Part shown: one piece after another, positions 22,800 to 31,355 of the stretch
Position numbering within the stretch: position 1 is the stretch's first letter
How the letters are laid out: the number at the start of each line of letters is the position of its first letter
Origin: Bacillus methanolicus
GTDB lineage: Bacteria > Bacillota > Bacilli > Bacillales > Cytobacillaceae
NCBI RefSeq assembly: GCF_008764295.1
Contig: NZ_VTQX01000035.1
Location: 1-48,475 of the forward strand
Direction: 5' to 3'
Length of the DNA: 48,475 nt
Program-made: the position numbers and the translations under genes
Notes under the pieces: generated by a model
Told to the model about the DNA's origin: nothing
The model's database searches: none
The model's input: only the letters and a program-made list of their open reading frames with translations

Positions 22800-25145
22800 T
22801 TACTCTTTGGGAACATAAACCCATTGTGGTCCATAAAGCGGGATTCGTTCTTTTTTCACGAGACCTGTCCAGCCTCCGATACTTGCCATAATCGCCGATA
22901 TTTCATTACCATCCACCCTTCGCAGGTTGGCTCGATCCTTTCCAAAGCACTCACACCAAATTTCCATATTAGAAACCGATTTTCGTTTCCAAACACCAAC
23001 CCTCTTGCTTTCACCAAACTCAGTTCCATTGATATAGGCTCGGCGTTCATATAAATCCATGGTGTCCCAATCCTCAGGTAAAAGCATATCAAGGTACTCT
23101 CTAACCAAACCTTCTCGCTCATCGGATTCCATAGCTTCTCGCTGTTCTTCTTTTGCAAGTTTCTCAAGACTGGCATCAAGGTACAATTTCTCTCCAGCCT
23201 TAACGAAGGTAAGAGCTTCAGCCCATATCTGCAGAATTTCATCCTGCTCTAACTGCCATGACTTTTTTGTACCATTTCCCGGAGTCTTTACCGGCCAGAA
23301 ACGACGGTTTCCTGTGGTATCCCGCAAATAGCCTTTTTCAGCATTAGTGGTACCAAAAAAGACACATTGTCTTAAGTGAGGAGTAGCTCTCTTGCCAAAG
23401 CTGGCTCGATAAATATCATTCTGGCGAGATAGGAAGCTTCTAAGTGTTTCCACTTCAGCTTTTTTCAGTCCAGCCAGTTCTCCAATTTCTAAAATCCAGT
23501 AACCCTGTAACTTTTCTGCGGCGGTCTTATCCTTGGTATCTGATAAGCTCAAACTATCAGAAAACCAGTCTCCACCTAACTTGGCTATAAGAGTACTTTT
23601 TCCAACTCCCTGCGGGCCATTTAAGACCAACATGGAATCAAACTTGATGCCTGGAGTCAGTACACGAGAGATAGCCGCACATAAAGTTTTTCTTGTCACA
23701 GCCCGAACATATGGGTTATCTGATGCACCTAGATAATCGATTAGCAAGGTATCTACTCTAGGTACCTTATCCCATTCAGGGAGTGCATCAATAAACTCAC
23801 GAATCGGATGATAAGACCTGTCGTCAGCGACCTTCGCTACCGCTACATCATAGTTTCTTGCAGAGAAGGTCCCGTAGTGGGTGTCAATGTAGCTGATTAG
23901 CTGGGCATCATCTGCATCTCTCCAGAACTTTGATGGATGTGGCCAAGGAACCTCACCTTTAATTTCAAGGCTGTCTGAAAGCTGATTAAACACAATGCTT
24001 TTCAGGTTTGGATCATTTTCAAGTATCAAAATCAAATTTCTAAGGGTATTTTTAACTGTTCCTGTCTTATCAAGTTCCAGCTGCTTTTCCCAATCTTCAT
24101 CAATAAACTCTTTTTCAGCCTGAGCCTTTCGTTCTTCTGCAAACTGCTCTTTTACCCGTTCATCCTCTAAAGCCAAATCTGTCATAGCTCTAAACGAAGG
24201 TAGTTTACTTGGCGGTATATTTTCTGCGACCTTTTCATCTAAGTCCCGAAACTTATGCACTCGGACCAAATCAAAAGCGTTTAGCAGCATTCCACATGCT
24301 GGATCGGTGGCATGATGGCTATATGCAAATTTACCGTCATAGATTACCAAGCCCGCTGAAGAATCTGCTGGAATATAATCAAATCTTCCATTCATAGTAC
24401 TAGGTTCATATACATCAGGTAGAAATTCTTCGATGGCTTCTTCAATGGTATAGGCTCTGCAAAATGCTCCTATAACCCCTTCTTTAATTAATGGATCTGC
24501 TTGTTTAGTAATTTTCCTTTGCACGACCTCAGATTGTCGACTTGAGACTGGCCACATGGAAGTATCCCGCCAATCTACATATTTTGAAAGATAGATATCT
24601 GGGTCCAATAGTTCACCGTCTTTCTCTTTAAACACAAATTCTCCATCTGACGGTGTAGATGGCCAATACATGAGTCTTGAAGGTTCATAAGTGGTGTCAT
24701 CGAATAAATCAATCCCAATCTCCTTTGCAACCATCCGACCAAGGGCTGGGTATTCATCCTCTGTTACTTCTCTTTTAAGTGGAATAATAAGTCTTAATCG
24801 CGGTGCATCTGATGTATGTTTATGTGTAGAATAGATGCAGCATTTGAAATCATGTAACGCTTCAATTTGCTCCCAAACCCCTGGTTTGGCATAATCCATA
24901 TCTAAAGTCAGAAGGGAACGGGAGAGGACATAACCATTTCTGCGTTTTCCTTCACGAAGGGCTCCTCCCACAAATCCACCCACATCTTTTATTGAGTCCT
25001 GCTGAGCGCGACTCATTTTTCGGAACTCAGATACAGTTTCTGTTGTTCGTATGGTAGATTTAACTCGTGAGATAAAGTCCTCCCATGTGATATCTTTGTT
25101 CTTCCACTTTTTATCCATTCGGCTGTTACCAACCGCTATCTTCAT
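22800..25145 (-). CDS. VapE-type phage primase/helicase
   Basis: The 781-residue protein belongs to the virulence-associated E (VapE) replication family. The N-terminal part looks like a primase-type domain (SRSLLTLDMDY, PRLRLIIPLKR, YEPSRLMYWPS). The C-terminal part is a superfamily 3-like helicase with Walker A GPQGVGKSTLIAKLGG (around residue 515), GYWILEIGELAGLKKAEVE as Walker B region, and QCVFFGTTNAEKGYLRDTTG. It should drive replication initiation with the element's own polymerase. It starts in an ATGA-type overlap with the DUF4406 gene and has a GAGGAGG site. Confidence 0.92.
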   Translation of the reverse strand: MKIAVGNSRMDKKWKNKDITWEDFISRVKSTIRTTETVSEFRKMSRAQQDSIKDVGGFVGGALREGKRRNGYVLSRSLLTLDMDYAKPGVWEQIEALHDFKCCIYSTHKHTSDAPRLRLIIPLKREVTEDEYPALGRMVAKEIGIDLFDDTTYEPSRLMYWPSTPSDGEFVFKEKDGELLDPDIYLSKYVDWRDTSMWPVSSRQSEVVQRKITKQADPLIKEGVIGAFCRAYTIEEAIEEFLPDVYEPSTMNGRFDYIPADSSAGLVIYDGKFAYSHHATDPACGMLLNAFDLVRVHKFRDLDEKVAENIPPSKLPSFRAMTDLALEDERVKEQFAEERKAQAEKEFIDEDWEKQLELDKTGTVKNTLRNLILILENDPNLKSIVFNQLSDSLEIKGEVPWPHPSKFWRDADDAQLISYIDTHYGTFSARNYDVAVAKVADDRSYHPIREFIDALPEWDKVPRVDTLLIDYLGASDNPYVRAVTRKTLCAAISRVLTPGIKFDSMLVLNGPQGVGKSTLIAKLGGDWFSDSLSLSDTKDKTAAEKLQGYWILEIGELAGLKKAEVETLRSFLSRQNDIYRASFGKRATPHLRQCVFFGTTNAEKGYLRDTTGNRRFWPVKTPGNGTKKSWQLEQDEILQIWAEALTFVKAGEKLYLDASLEKLAKEEQREAMESDEREGLVREYLDMLLPEDWDTMDLYERRAYINGTEFGESKRVGVWKRKSVSNMEIWCECFGKDRANLRRVDGNEISAIMASIGGWTGLVKKERIPLYGPQWVYVPKE

Positions 25146-25561
25146 AGCTTCTGCACCTCCTCGCAGTTTTCAGAAAAATACCGGATAGGTATACGATGCT
25201 TCGATGCTTTGTTTATTTCTGCTTGCATCCCTTTTGAGATATAGCGACCAAATACCCACAGCTCATCGCACTTTCTAAGCCATATCATGCCAAAGTATAG
25301 TCCTAGTTTTCTTTGTTCAGGATCGCCATCATCTAGCACTTGAGGGTATAGCAGATGAGGAGCAAAAGGTATGGTTCCTTGCTCCACTGCAAACTTCAGG
25401 TATTCTCTAGCTTTATTCAGATTTTTTTCTATGTCTCCAGCAAAAGGAGAACAAATAAAAACGCAAGGTTTATAGTTTTTTGCCTTTTCTTCACGCATGA
25501 TATTTTCCAAGGCTTCTGCTGCAGTTGGATCTGGATAGCCTTCAGCGTTATATCTATCCAT
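25142..25561 (-). CDS. DUF4406/DUF7768-like protein
   Basis: The 139-residue product contains CVFICSPFAGDIEKN, IPFAPHLLYPQVLDD, and a late DELWVFGRYISKGMQAEI segment. This is the pattern of a small Rossmann-like fold related to nucleoside 2-deoxyribosyltransferase-type proteins and common in phages. The substrate is unknown; a nucleotide-linked role is plausible. It overlaps the VapE gene by four bases and follows the antirepressor gene, with GAGGAGATG as ribosome binding site. Confidence 0.75.
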   Translation of the reverse strand: MDRYNAEGYPDPTAAEALENIMREEKAKNYKPCVFICSPFAGDIEKNLNKAREYLKFAVEQGTIPFAPHLLYPQVLDDGDPEQRKLGLYFGMIWLRKCDELWVFGRYISKGMQAEINKASKHRIPIRYFSENCEEVQKL

Positions 25562-25564
25562 AAG

Positions 25565-26356
25565 TTACATCTCCTCGATTTCGGACTCTTGTTCAATCAA
25601 TGGTAAAATGCCATGATCCTTAAGAAGCTCATAAATGAACAAGCGTCCTTTCTGAGTCCAGTAAGTATGAACCTTTGAATGCATCGTCCCATCATTTCCA
25701 AGATAAGTATGGGTTTTTGTCGTCGTATATCCATGTTGAGCGTACTTTTGATATAGAAGCCAAATCTTCCCTTGACGGAATTGAACACCTAAATTATGCA
25801 GATACTCATTAAACCAGCGCCCTGATTTTCCATAGTCCTTGGCTATTGTTGTAATAGACACCGCATCCTTACAGTTGAGTACCACATCGTAATAACTTGC
25901 TTTAGGTTTCATTTCTGCAATTTGCTGTTCTTGAATGCTAATGGTAGTAGTTAACTCAACATTTTTAGCTCTTTCCGCTTTAAGCTCCTGTAGTGCCTGA
26001 ATCAAAAAGTCTGGATTAGCAAGTAACTCATCTGTAGCATAAAGTCCATGCCTTCTGATTGAAGGAAGCACCTCATGGGTTACCCAGCGCTTGAACTTTT
26101 TAGCTTCTGGCTTACGTGAAACCAATATCACGCTATAAAGACCACTTTCATTGATAATAGATACTTCCTGTTTTCCTCCAGGGGTGTCGATAATATCGAC
26201 TCCCTTTTCATCACTGTCCAAACGAGCCATAACATCACGACTGTTTCCAATGTCTAGTACCGAACATACATCTTTTAGAACCCACCAAGGATTTCCATCC
26301 TTCATTACTGTTCTTACTGTGTTGCCTTCATAGTTGAATATAGTTAATTTGTTCAT
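25565..26356 (-). CDS. BRO-N/ANT-type phage antirepressor
   Basis: The protein of about 263 residues has an N-terminal BRO-N domain (IFNYEGNTVRTVMKDGNPWW, LKDVCSVLDIGNSRD, ESGLYSVILVSRKPEAKKFK, VLPSIRRHG). A C-terminal KilA-C/ANT domain follows (ITTIAKDYGKSGRWFNEYLH, GVQFRQGKIWLLYQKYAQHG). Such proteins relieve repression or bind DNA to control the lytic switch. The ATG at 26356 with AGGAGGTTCAAT is chosen over the upstream frame extension. A terminator and the repeated 41-bp element (copy A) lie in its leader. Confidence 0.92.
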   Translation of the reverse strand: MNKLTIFNYEGNTVRTVMKDGNPWWVLKDVCSVLDIGNSRDVMARLDSDEKGVDIIDTPGGKQEVSIINESGLYSVILVSRKPEAKKFKRWVTHEVLPSIRRHGLYATDELLANPDFLIQALQELKAERAKNVELTTTISIQEQQIAEMKPKASYYDVVLNCKDAVSITTIAKDYGKSGRWFNEYLHNLGVQFRQGKIWLLYQKYAQHGYTTTKTHTYLGNDGTMHSKVHTYWTQKGRLFIYELLKDHGILPLIEQESEIEEM

Positions 26357-26396
26357 ATTGAACCTCCTGCTTATAGTAGTAGAGCAATAAAACATG

Positions 26397-26440
26397 CCCT
26401 CAGCTATAAGCAAAAAATGAGGAGGTTTCGAACCCCCTCA
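26397..26440 (-). terminator. Terminator plus repeated 41-bp element, copy A
   Basis: Past the polymerase stop, the minus strand forms TGAGGGGGTT-CGA-AACCTCCTCA with one internal mismatch, followed by TTTTTTG. The terminator overlaps a 41-bp sequence (26397-26437) that matches 30617-30657 at about 31 positions, sharing GGGGGTTCGAAA, a T-run, GCTTAT and TGAGGG. It would insulate the antirepressor gene from the polymerase operon. Confidence 0.75.
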
Positions 26441-26442
26441 AA

Positions 26443-28377
26443 TTAATCCTTTTTATAGAAATTGCATTCGTATCCATCTGCACGAAGTAAAAGTCCTTGA
26501 GCCCAAGTTGGTGTCTGATTCATTAGAGTACATATATCAGTAACGGTTACTTCTAAAGGGACTTCTAAAACTACCTCATCATGGACATGCATTACAATAT
26601 CAAAACCTTTTTCATTCAATCTTCTCATGGCATAGCAAAGAATATCTCTTGAAATAGCTTGCACAATATTCTCGACAAACTTGGGACCATAACTTTCAAT
26701 GCGCTCCCATTTCTTTGTGGCACCAACTCCTTCATAAGTCACTGCTTCACTGCCAAAGCTGTTAATACCCATTCTTGGTTTAACATAAGTAAGTTGTCTG
26801 CCAGAAGGAAGCCATATTAATAGCATCCCGCTACGATACTCAAAACGGATACGATGAGTTTCAGTTCTGCACCTTTCTGTTACAGCTTCTTTGACAGCAC
26901 GATCAACATCCCACCAAAGTCGTACAATATTAGGATTTGCATTTCGCCATGCGTAGACCAAAGGTTTTAACTCTTCTTCGGTAAGACCCATATCAAGTGC
27001 ACCCATTGCTTTTAATGCACCTACAGAACCACCATAACCTAAGGCCAGCTCCGCAATTTTTCCTTTTTGTCTTAGAGGACTGCCTTTTGTGACTTCTTCT
27101 AAGGGGACTTTAAACATCTGGGAAGCAGATGCTTCATAAATCTTTCCATGAGTAGCAAACACTTCGTTTCTCCATGTCTCGCCTGCAAGCCAAGCAATAA
27201 CTCTAGCCTCTATTGCACTAAAGTCAGCAACGATAAACTTATATCCTTTCTTTGGCACAAAAGCGGTTCGAATTAATTCAGACAAAACTCCCGGAATAGA
27301 GTCATACAATATTTCCAAGGCATCAAAATGGCCACCTCTAACCAAGCGACGTGCCTGTTCCAGATCCGACAAATGGTTCTGAGGGAGATTTTGAACTTGT
27401 ATAAGCCTTCCTGCAAATCTACCGGTTCGATTAGCACCGTAGAATTGTAGTAGTCCCCGAGCTCTTCCGTCAGTGCATACAGCATTTTCCATAGCGGTGT
27501 ATTTCTTTACACTGGATTTAGCTAGTAACTGTCTCAGTTCCAGTACTTCACTCAGATTATCTGGAGCTTCCTTTAATAGCGCCTTAACTGATGCCTTATC
27601 AAGACTATCTGTTTCCAGACCATTTTCTGATAGCCAGGATTTCATTTGAACAACTGAATTAGGATTATCAAGATCAGTTAGTTCTTTTAGTCTGCTTGTT
27701 AGCTCTTCTCTTACTTTTTCATCACATTGAATCGCTTTTTTTACCAATTCCAAATCCAACTGAATACCTCGATCATTGATTTGCTGATCTAGAATATAGT
27801 TATTCCATTCCTCTTCAGGCATAGGAAATTTTTGAAGCTTTTCCTGTATAGAAAGTTCAACTTCAACGTCTCGTAGATTATATGCTTTGAAGCTATTCCA
27901 CTTCTCTGGAGCATGTTCAGGTAGATTTCGTGTACGACCACCATTAGTTACTGTTGGTTTGCATGGAACTGAAAAATATCGAATGAGCTCTTTACCTTTT
28001 GTTAGCTTTTTCTTGTCTGCTCCTGTTACGATTGCTGCTCCTTCCAAAGATAAAGGAAGCCCAAGGTACGCAGACCAAACCATTGTGCAACGCCAAGAAT
28101 CAGGTGCAAGGTGTATACCAAAGTACTTCGATAAGCAAATCCGCTCAAACTGCGCATTAAACGCCCATTTGGTAACATTATTATCTAGAATCGCTTGCTG
28201 TATTTCTTTAGGTATTTTTTCGCCACAAGCGAAATCTACTACTTGAACCGGCCCAGCATCCACACTGTAACCGAAAAGTAAAATCTCAAAATCCGGTGCT
28301 TCAGCGTAACGATAGACCCCGCTTTTGGCGAGGTCTACGCTGCTAAATGTTTCTATATCTATACTGAGGGTTCTCAT
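26443..28377 (-). CDS. Phage family A DNA polymerase
   Basis: The 644-residue polymerase has an N-terminal DEDD-type 3'-5' exonuclease (LSIDIETFSSVDL, WAFNAQFERICLSKY, YNLRDVEVELSIQEKL). The polymerase domain has motif A DFSAIEARVIAWLAG (~residue 382), motif B RQKGKIAELALGYGG and motif C HVHDEVVLEV (~600). It is shorter than bacterial Pol I and lacks a 5'-3' exonuclease, as in phages. The start overlaps the DUF2815 gene (ATGA). With the SSB-like protein and VapE it gives largely autonomous DNA synthesis. Confidence 0.94.
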   Translation of the reverse strand: MRTLSIDIETFSSVDLAKSGVYRYAEAPDFEILLFGYSVDAGPVQVVDFACGEKIPKEIQQAILDNNVTKWAFNAQFERICLSKYFGIHLAPDSWRCTMVWSAYLGLPLSLEGAAIVTGADKKKLTKGKELIRYFSVPCKPTVTNGGRTRNLPEHAPEKWNSFKAYNLRDVEVELSIQEKLQKFPMPEEEWNNYILDQQINDRGIQLDLELVKKAIQCDEKVREELTSRLKELTDLDNPNSVVQMKSWLSENGLETDSLDKASVKALLKEAPDNLSEVLELRQLLAKSSVKKYTAMENAVCTDGRARGLLQFYGANRTGRFAGRLIQVQNLPQNHLSDLEQARRLVRGGHFDALEILYDSIPGVLSELIRTAFVPKKGYKFIVADFSAIEARVIAWLAGETWRNEVFATHGKIYEASASQMFKVPLEEVTKGSPLRQKGKIAELALGYGGSVGALKAMGALDMGLTEEELKPLVYAWRNANPNIVRLWWDVDRAVKEAVTERCRTETHRIRFEYRSGMLLIWLPSGRQLTYVKPRMGINSFGSEAVTYEGVGATKKWERIESYGPKFVENIVQAISRDILCYAMRRLNEKGFDIVMHVHDEVVLEVPLEVTVTDICTLMNQTPTWAQGLLLRADGYECNFYKKD

Positions 28378-28934
28378 GATAAAAAGTCATCATCCACATC
28401 AGTGGCAAAATCATCAGCTGCATTAGTTCTGCCACCCAAAGGTTCACCATCACGGATTTTTTGAATATTTCCAAGTCCACAGGCTATACCTTTGTTTCCA
28501 TTGGAGTTAAAGGCGTAGAAGTTGATACTCACTCTTGCATAGACACCAGAGTATACTTCAGAACGATCAATGATTGGATTGACGTTTCTATCTACAATTT
28601 GTGGAGCGGTATTGCTATTTGCATTGATAAAATAGCTATTTGCATAAGCTTCATCATCTGGACGATCAATATCTCCATCACGTAGAGGAAGCTTTAACGC
28701 CGCTTTATTTGGAATCTTACCACCGAATTTACCTTTACCTTCTTCTATTGCAGCATTCACCGCTTCATTGATAGCACTTAAGGTTTTAGTATCACTCTTA
28801 GGAATAATCAGACTTACACTGTATTTTTCAGCACCGCCATTGATAGATTTCGGTTCCCACACATTGGCATAAGAAAGTCTGACAACTCCTGTAACTACTT
28901 TTGTTGGATTTGTTCTTTTTGCTGTTTTTGACAT
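28374..28934 (-). CDS. DUF2815 ssDNA-binding protein
   Basis: The 186-residue product matches DUF2815 proteins, which are phage single-stranded-DNA-binding proteins with an OB-like fold. Characteristic parts are VTGVVRLSYANVWEPK, YSVSLIIPKSD, SGVYARVSINFYAFN and GIACGLGNIQKI. It ends in an acidic tail (DVDDDFLS) like the partner-binding tails of SSBs. It lies between the DUF2800 nuclease and the DNA polymerase, the usual order in Firmicute phages. Confidence 0.9.
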   Translation of the reverse strand: MSKTAKRTNPTKVVTGVVRLSYANVWEPKSINGGAEKYSVSLIIPKSDTKTLSAINEAVNAAIEEGKGKFGGKIPNKAALKLPLRDGDIDRPDDEAYANSYFINANSNTAPQIVDRNVNPIIDRSEVYSGVYARVSINFYAFNSNGNKGIACGLGNIQKIRDGEPLGGRTNAADDFATDVDDDFLS

Positions 28935-28939
28935 AATTT

Positions 28940-30067
28940 TTATACCTCCATAAAATCAATTTTTGCTGATGATGTGTTCATTTCAGGACGCTTGTCTGAA
29001 ACTGGAACTAGCGTCGGTTTGCCCGGTGGCTTCATAACTAGCTCACCAAGGATTTCATTGAATTTTGACTTGCCCATCAATTTTTCCATTTCGGTAATAG
29101 TGATGAGACTTTGCTTGTATATATCTCGGTATCCTGCATTCTTTGCTGCTTCTGCGACTGCTTCTTCATCTTTATATTTACGGTTGGAGCGACCTTCGAC
29201 TACTTTAAACCCTGGCCACTTCTTTCCATGATTAACTGCTTCATCCGTCGCATAGGCTATAATCTCATTTGCCCAGCTGGTGAGATCACCGATAGAAGAT
29301 AGAATGTCAGCAATTTCTTCATCTGATAAAAGTGGCGGTAGTGCAAACTCAAATGTAGCCAGTTTCATTTTTGCTTCTGCTCTTGCTCTACATTTCACTG
29401 CTGCTCGACAAAATTGACACCATTCTCCAGGGCAGTAGTTTCCGTCACCAGCGAAGGCCAGTTCAGCTTTAGGCTTCAAAACTTCTTCAGCCCACTGATA
29501 CAAGCTTTCTTTTGAGACTATGGACGTGCTGACATTTTCTCGACGGGGCTGATAGATTGTCATTGAAACCATCTCGATGTCATAAATACCATCAAAGAGA
29601 TCCAGTGCACCAAGGGCATATAGTTTCATTTGAGGATTGTCCTCTGCGCTGACTAAGACACCCTGACCATACTTAAAATCAATAATATGAAGAGTTCCAT
29701 CAGCTATAATTACACAATCCCCGGTCCCAAAGCCATCAGGCACATACTTTGAAAAATCAAGCCGCTGTTCTATCAAGATCAGGGGATCACTACAGGCCTG
29801 CTTGGCTTGCTCAATCACTTCAAGCACAAACTCCACGTAACCATCAGTATAATTATCCATCTCATCTGAGTCATATGGAGAAACCGGCTTTTTTGATCTC
29901 ATCTTAAGCGCTTTGCGGAGCTTGTGCTCACTTAACGCATGGGCAGCTGTGCCTTCAGCCGCAGCTTCACCGCTGTTGTCGTCAAACTCCAGCTCCAACC
30001 TCGCTGATGGTGTGCAGTTTAACCACCTATGGGCTCCAGATGCAGAGAGAATTGCATGTTTACTCAT
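28940..30067 (-). CDS. DUF2800 Cas4/RecB-like nuclease
   Basis: The 375-residue protein fits DUF2800, a RecB/Cas4-type PD-(D/E)XK nuclease family in phages. The start HAILSASGAHRWLNCTPSAR carries the conserved Cys/Arg region. The core DCVIIADGTLHIIDFKYGQG supplies the catalytic Asp, Asp and Lys, and GEWCQFCRAAVKCRARAE gives C-terminal cysteines that suggest an iron-sulfur cluster. A role in recombination or replication with the SSB-like partner is likely. The ribosome binding site is GGAGGG. Confidence 0.9.
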   Translation of the reverse strand: MSKHAILSASGAHRWLNCTPSARLELEFDDNSGEAAAEGTAAHALSEHKLRKALKMRSKKPVSPYDSDEMDNYTDGYVEFVLEVIEQAKQACSDPLILIEQRLDFSKYVPDGFGTGDCVIIADGTLHIIDFKYGQGVLVSAEDNPQMKLYALGALDLFDGIYDIEMVSMTIYQPRRENVSTSIVSKESLYQWAEEVLKPKAELAFAGDGNYCPGEWCQFCRAAVKCRARAEAKMKLATFEFALPPLLSDEEIADILSSIGDLTSWANEIIAYATDEAVNHGKKWPGFKVVEGRSNRKYKDEEAVAEAAKNAGYRDIYKQSLITITEMEKLMGKSKFNEILGELVMKPPGKPTLVPVSDKRPEMNTSSAKIDFMEV

Positions 30068-30381
30068 TTCAATCCCTCCGCATCGGCAAGAAGTGCAGCA
30101 TACTTGCTTGGATCAATCTGGCTGAGTTTTGATGCACCATACTTTTCTAGAAGTGCTCTTACTTCAGCTGTAAATCCGTCATGGCTTTTTTCCGCAAGTA
30201 CCGCCCTTACTTCTTCTAAGGTGAGCTGCTTTTCTTCAGATTGATTTTCAGGCTTTGGTTGCTCTGGCTTTGTAATCTCATGAGGCCCATTACTTGCTAT
30301 TGCATCAGCTACAGCCTGAACACTATCTGCCAGAGCTCTAAGATCTGACACCACATCGAGAAGGAGCTTAATCTTACTCAT
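30064..30381 (-). CDS. Small phage early protein, unknown function
   Basis: I do not recognise the function of this ~105-residue protein. The N-terminal helix (VVSDLRALADSVQAVADAI) is followed by a Pro/Glu/Lys linker (residues ~37-52) and a C-terminal helical domain (LTLEEVRAVLAEKSHDGF, VRALLEKYGASKLSQIDP). The C-terminal shape recalls small DNA-binding or helix-hairpin modules. It is coupled to the DUF2800 gene by an overlap. The ATG at 30381 fits the GGAGG site better than the GTG at 30390. Confidence 0.65.
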   Translation of the reverse strand: MSKIKLLLDVVSDLRALADSVQAVADAIASNGPHEITKPEQPKPENQSEEKQLTLEEVRAVLAEKSHDGFTAEVRALLEKYGASKLSQIDPSKYAALLADAEGLK

Positions 30382-30583
30382 GACCCACACCTCCTTCCTT
30401 GATTTCCTTTATTTCTACCGTCTCAACTGAGTCACCGGGAGTAATTACAAGCAGACTGACTTTCTTTCCAAATAGGAAATCAAGCATTCTCGCTCGGATT
30501 GTCTTCCGACTGCTTTGAATTACTGAGCTTCTTTCGCCACCGGGCCTTGCCACATTGATTGTGACTTTGTGTTTAAGGTTCAT
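30374..30583 (-). CDS. Small hypothetical phage protein
   Basis: The 69-residue basic protein (MNLKHKVTINVARPGGERSS; later ARMLDFLFGKKVSLLVITPG) has a beta-rich look and no recognised domain. It begins the replication operon after the terminator at 30678 and the repeated leader element (copy B). The start follows AAAGGAGATGG, and its end overlaps the next gene. Its conserved position suggests a real early gene. Confidence 0.65.
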   Translation of the reverse strand: MNLKHKVTINVARPGGERSSVIQSSRKTIRARMLDFLFGKKVSLLVITPGDSVETVEIKEIKEGGVGHE

Positions 30584-30616
30584 ATTCCATCTCCTTTCTG
30601 GGGGCGATTTATCTGC

Positions 30617-30657
30617 CCCTCACCGATAAGCGAAAAAGAGAGTTCTTTCGAACCCCC
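30617..30657 (-). repeat. Repeated 41-bp leader element, copy B
   Basis: This matches copy A (26397-26437) over the same 41-bp length. Both share GGGGGTTCGAAA, a run of T's, GCTTAT and TGAGGG on the minus strand. It lies upstream of the 30374 gene, beside a GGGGC/GCCCC hairpin at 30601-30619. Both copies precede operon segments, which suggests a common RNA or regulator element. Confidence 0.65.
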
Positions 30658-30677
30658 TTTTCAGAAAAGATTTTTTT

Positions 30678-30700
30678 ATAAAGGGTTCTTGCGAACCCAA
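30678..30700 (-). terminator. Short terminator hairpin after the sigma-like gene
   Basis: On the minus strand GGGTTC-GCAA-GAACCC is followed by TTTATAAAAAAA, directly after the stop of the sigma-like gene. The stem is only six base pairs and the tail is broken, so its strength is uncertain. Confidence 0.5.
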
Positions 30701-31195
30701 TTAGGATAGAATTTTTCTAAGTCTTTCTTGAAGCTTCTTAAGGCGACCACGAATAGCCGCTTCTGTAACACCTTCTTCTGTTGCAATATCAGTGTTGGAT
30801 CGTTTTTCAAGGTATACTTTTTTGAAGAGTTCTTTTTGTTGTGGTAAAAGACACTCCATTGCCTTGGTTAACTTGTCCAGCATATCTTGATGTTCAGCCT
30901 CATCTTCTGCTTGTATAATTAGCTGTTCTGGATTCGCAGTATCATCTGCAAGATACTTATTGCGGTCATTTGCCGCTTCCTCTTCGCCATCATGATAAGC
31001 ATCCAGATGTGTTGTCACTCGATAATCGTACCGGCGCTGCTCGTCCACTTCGTCATCATCCATAGTATGTAAAAGCTCGATATCAGCTTCGGTGACTCCA
31101 TCTTCACCTGGGGTAATCACAATCTTTGTTCCTTCAGCAGTGTAATAAATGTAGTTAGTTCTCTTCTTTTTACTTGTTTTGTACGCTCTTTTCAT
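30701..31195 (-). CDS. Sigma-70 region 4-like phage regulator
   Basis: The 164-residue product has an acidic middle segment and a C-terminal region 4-like HTH: LLPQQKELFKKVYLEKRSNT, then DIATEEGVTEAAIRGRLKKLQERLRKIL. It resembles small sigma-like factors in Firmicute phages and conjugative elements. It lies near the head of the leftward transcript, after a large structured intergenic region, and may turn on the replication or late genes. The ribosome binding site is AAAGGAG. Confidence 0.82.
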   Translation of the reverse strand: MKRAYKTSKKKRTNYIYYTAEGTKIVITPGEDGVTEADIELLHTMDDDEVDEQRRYDYRVTTHLDAYHDGEEEAANDRNKYLADDTANPEQLIIQAEDEAEHQDMLDKLTKAMECLLPQQKELFKKVYLEKRSNTDIATEEGVTEAAIRGRLKKLQERLRKILS

Positions 31196-31230
31196 AATTT
31201 GACTCCTTTGGTTTTCAAAATTTGGCTTTG

Positions 31231-31336
31231 AAAAATCCGCAGGAGCCGAAAAGATCCGTAGAACAAAAAAGGACGGCCAAGATAGTTCTCTAGTGTGAGA
31301 ACTTATCCTGGCCGTCGTGCAGCTCTGCGGATTTTT
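31231..31336 (-). terminator. Nested hairpins with terminator form upstream of the sigma-like gene
   Basis: An inner stem (31272-31290 with 31297-31316; GACGGCCA and TGGCCGTC at its base) is followed on the minus strand by CTTTTTTG, a classical terminator. It is enclosed by a perfect 12-bp outer pair (31231-31242 with 31325-31336; AAAAATCCGCAG/CTGCGGATTTTT) that itself ends in a T-run. The arrangement lies between two early genes and could be simple termination or a regulated attenuator. Confidence 0.7.
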
Positions 31337-31355
31337 TATTTAGTTAGCTATCTTT

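Noticed and set aside
29823..29845. Short match (ACTCCACGT) to the end of rlmD, considered as a second attachment site.
   Set aside because: It covers only nine bases inside a conserved nuclease gene and is not at an element end.
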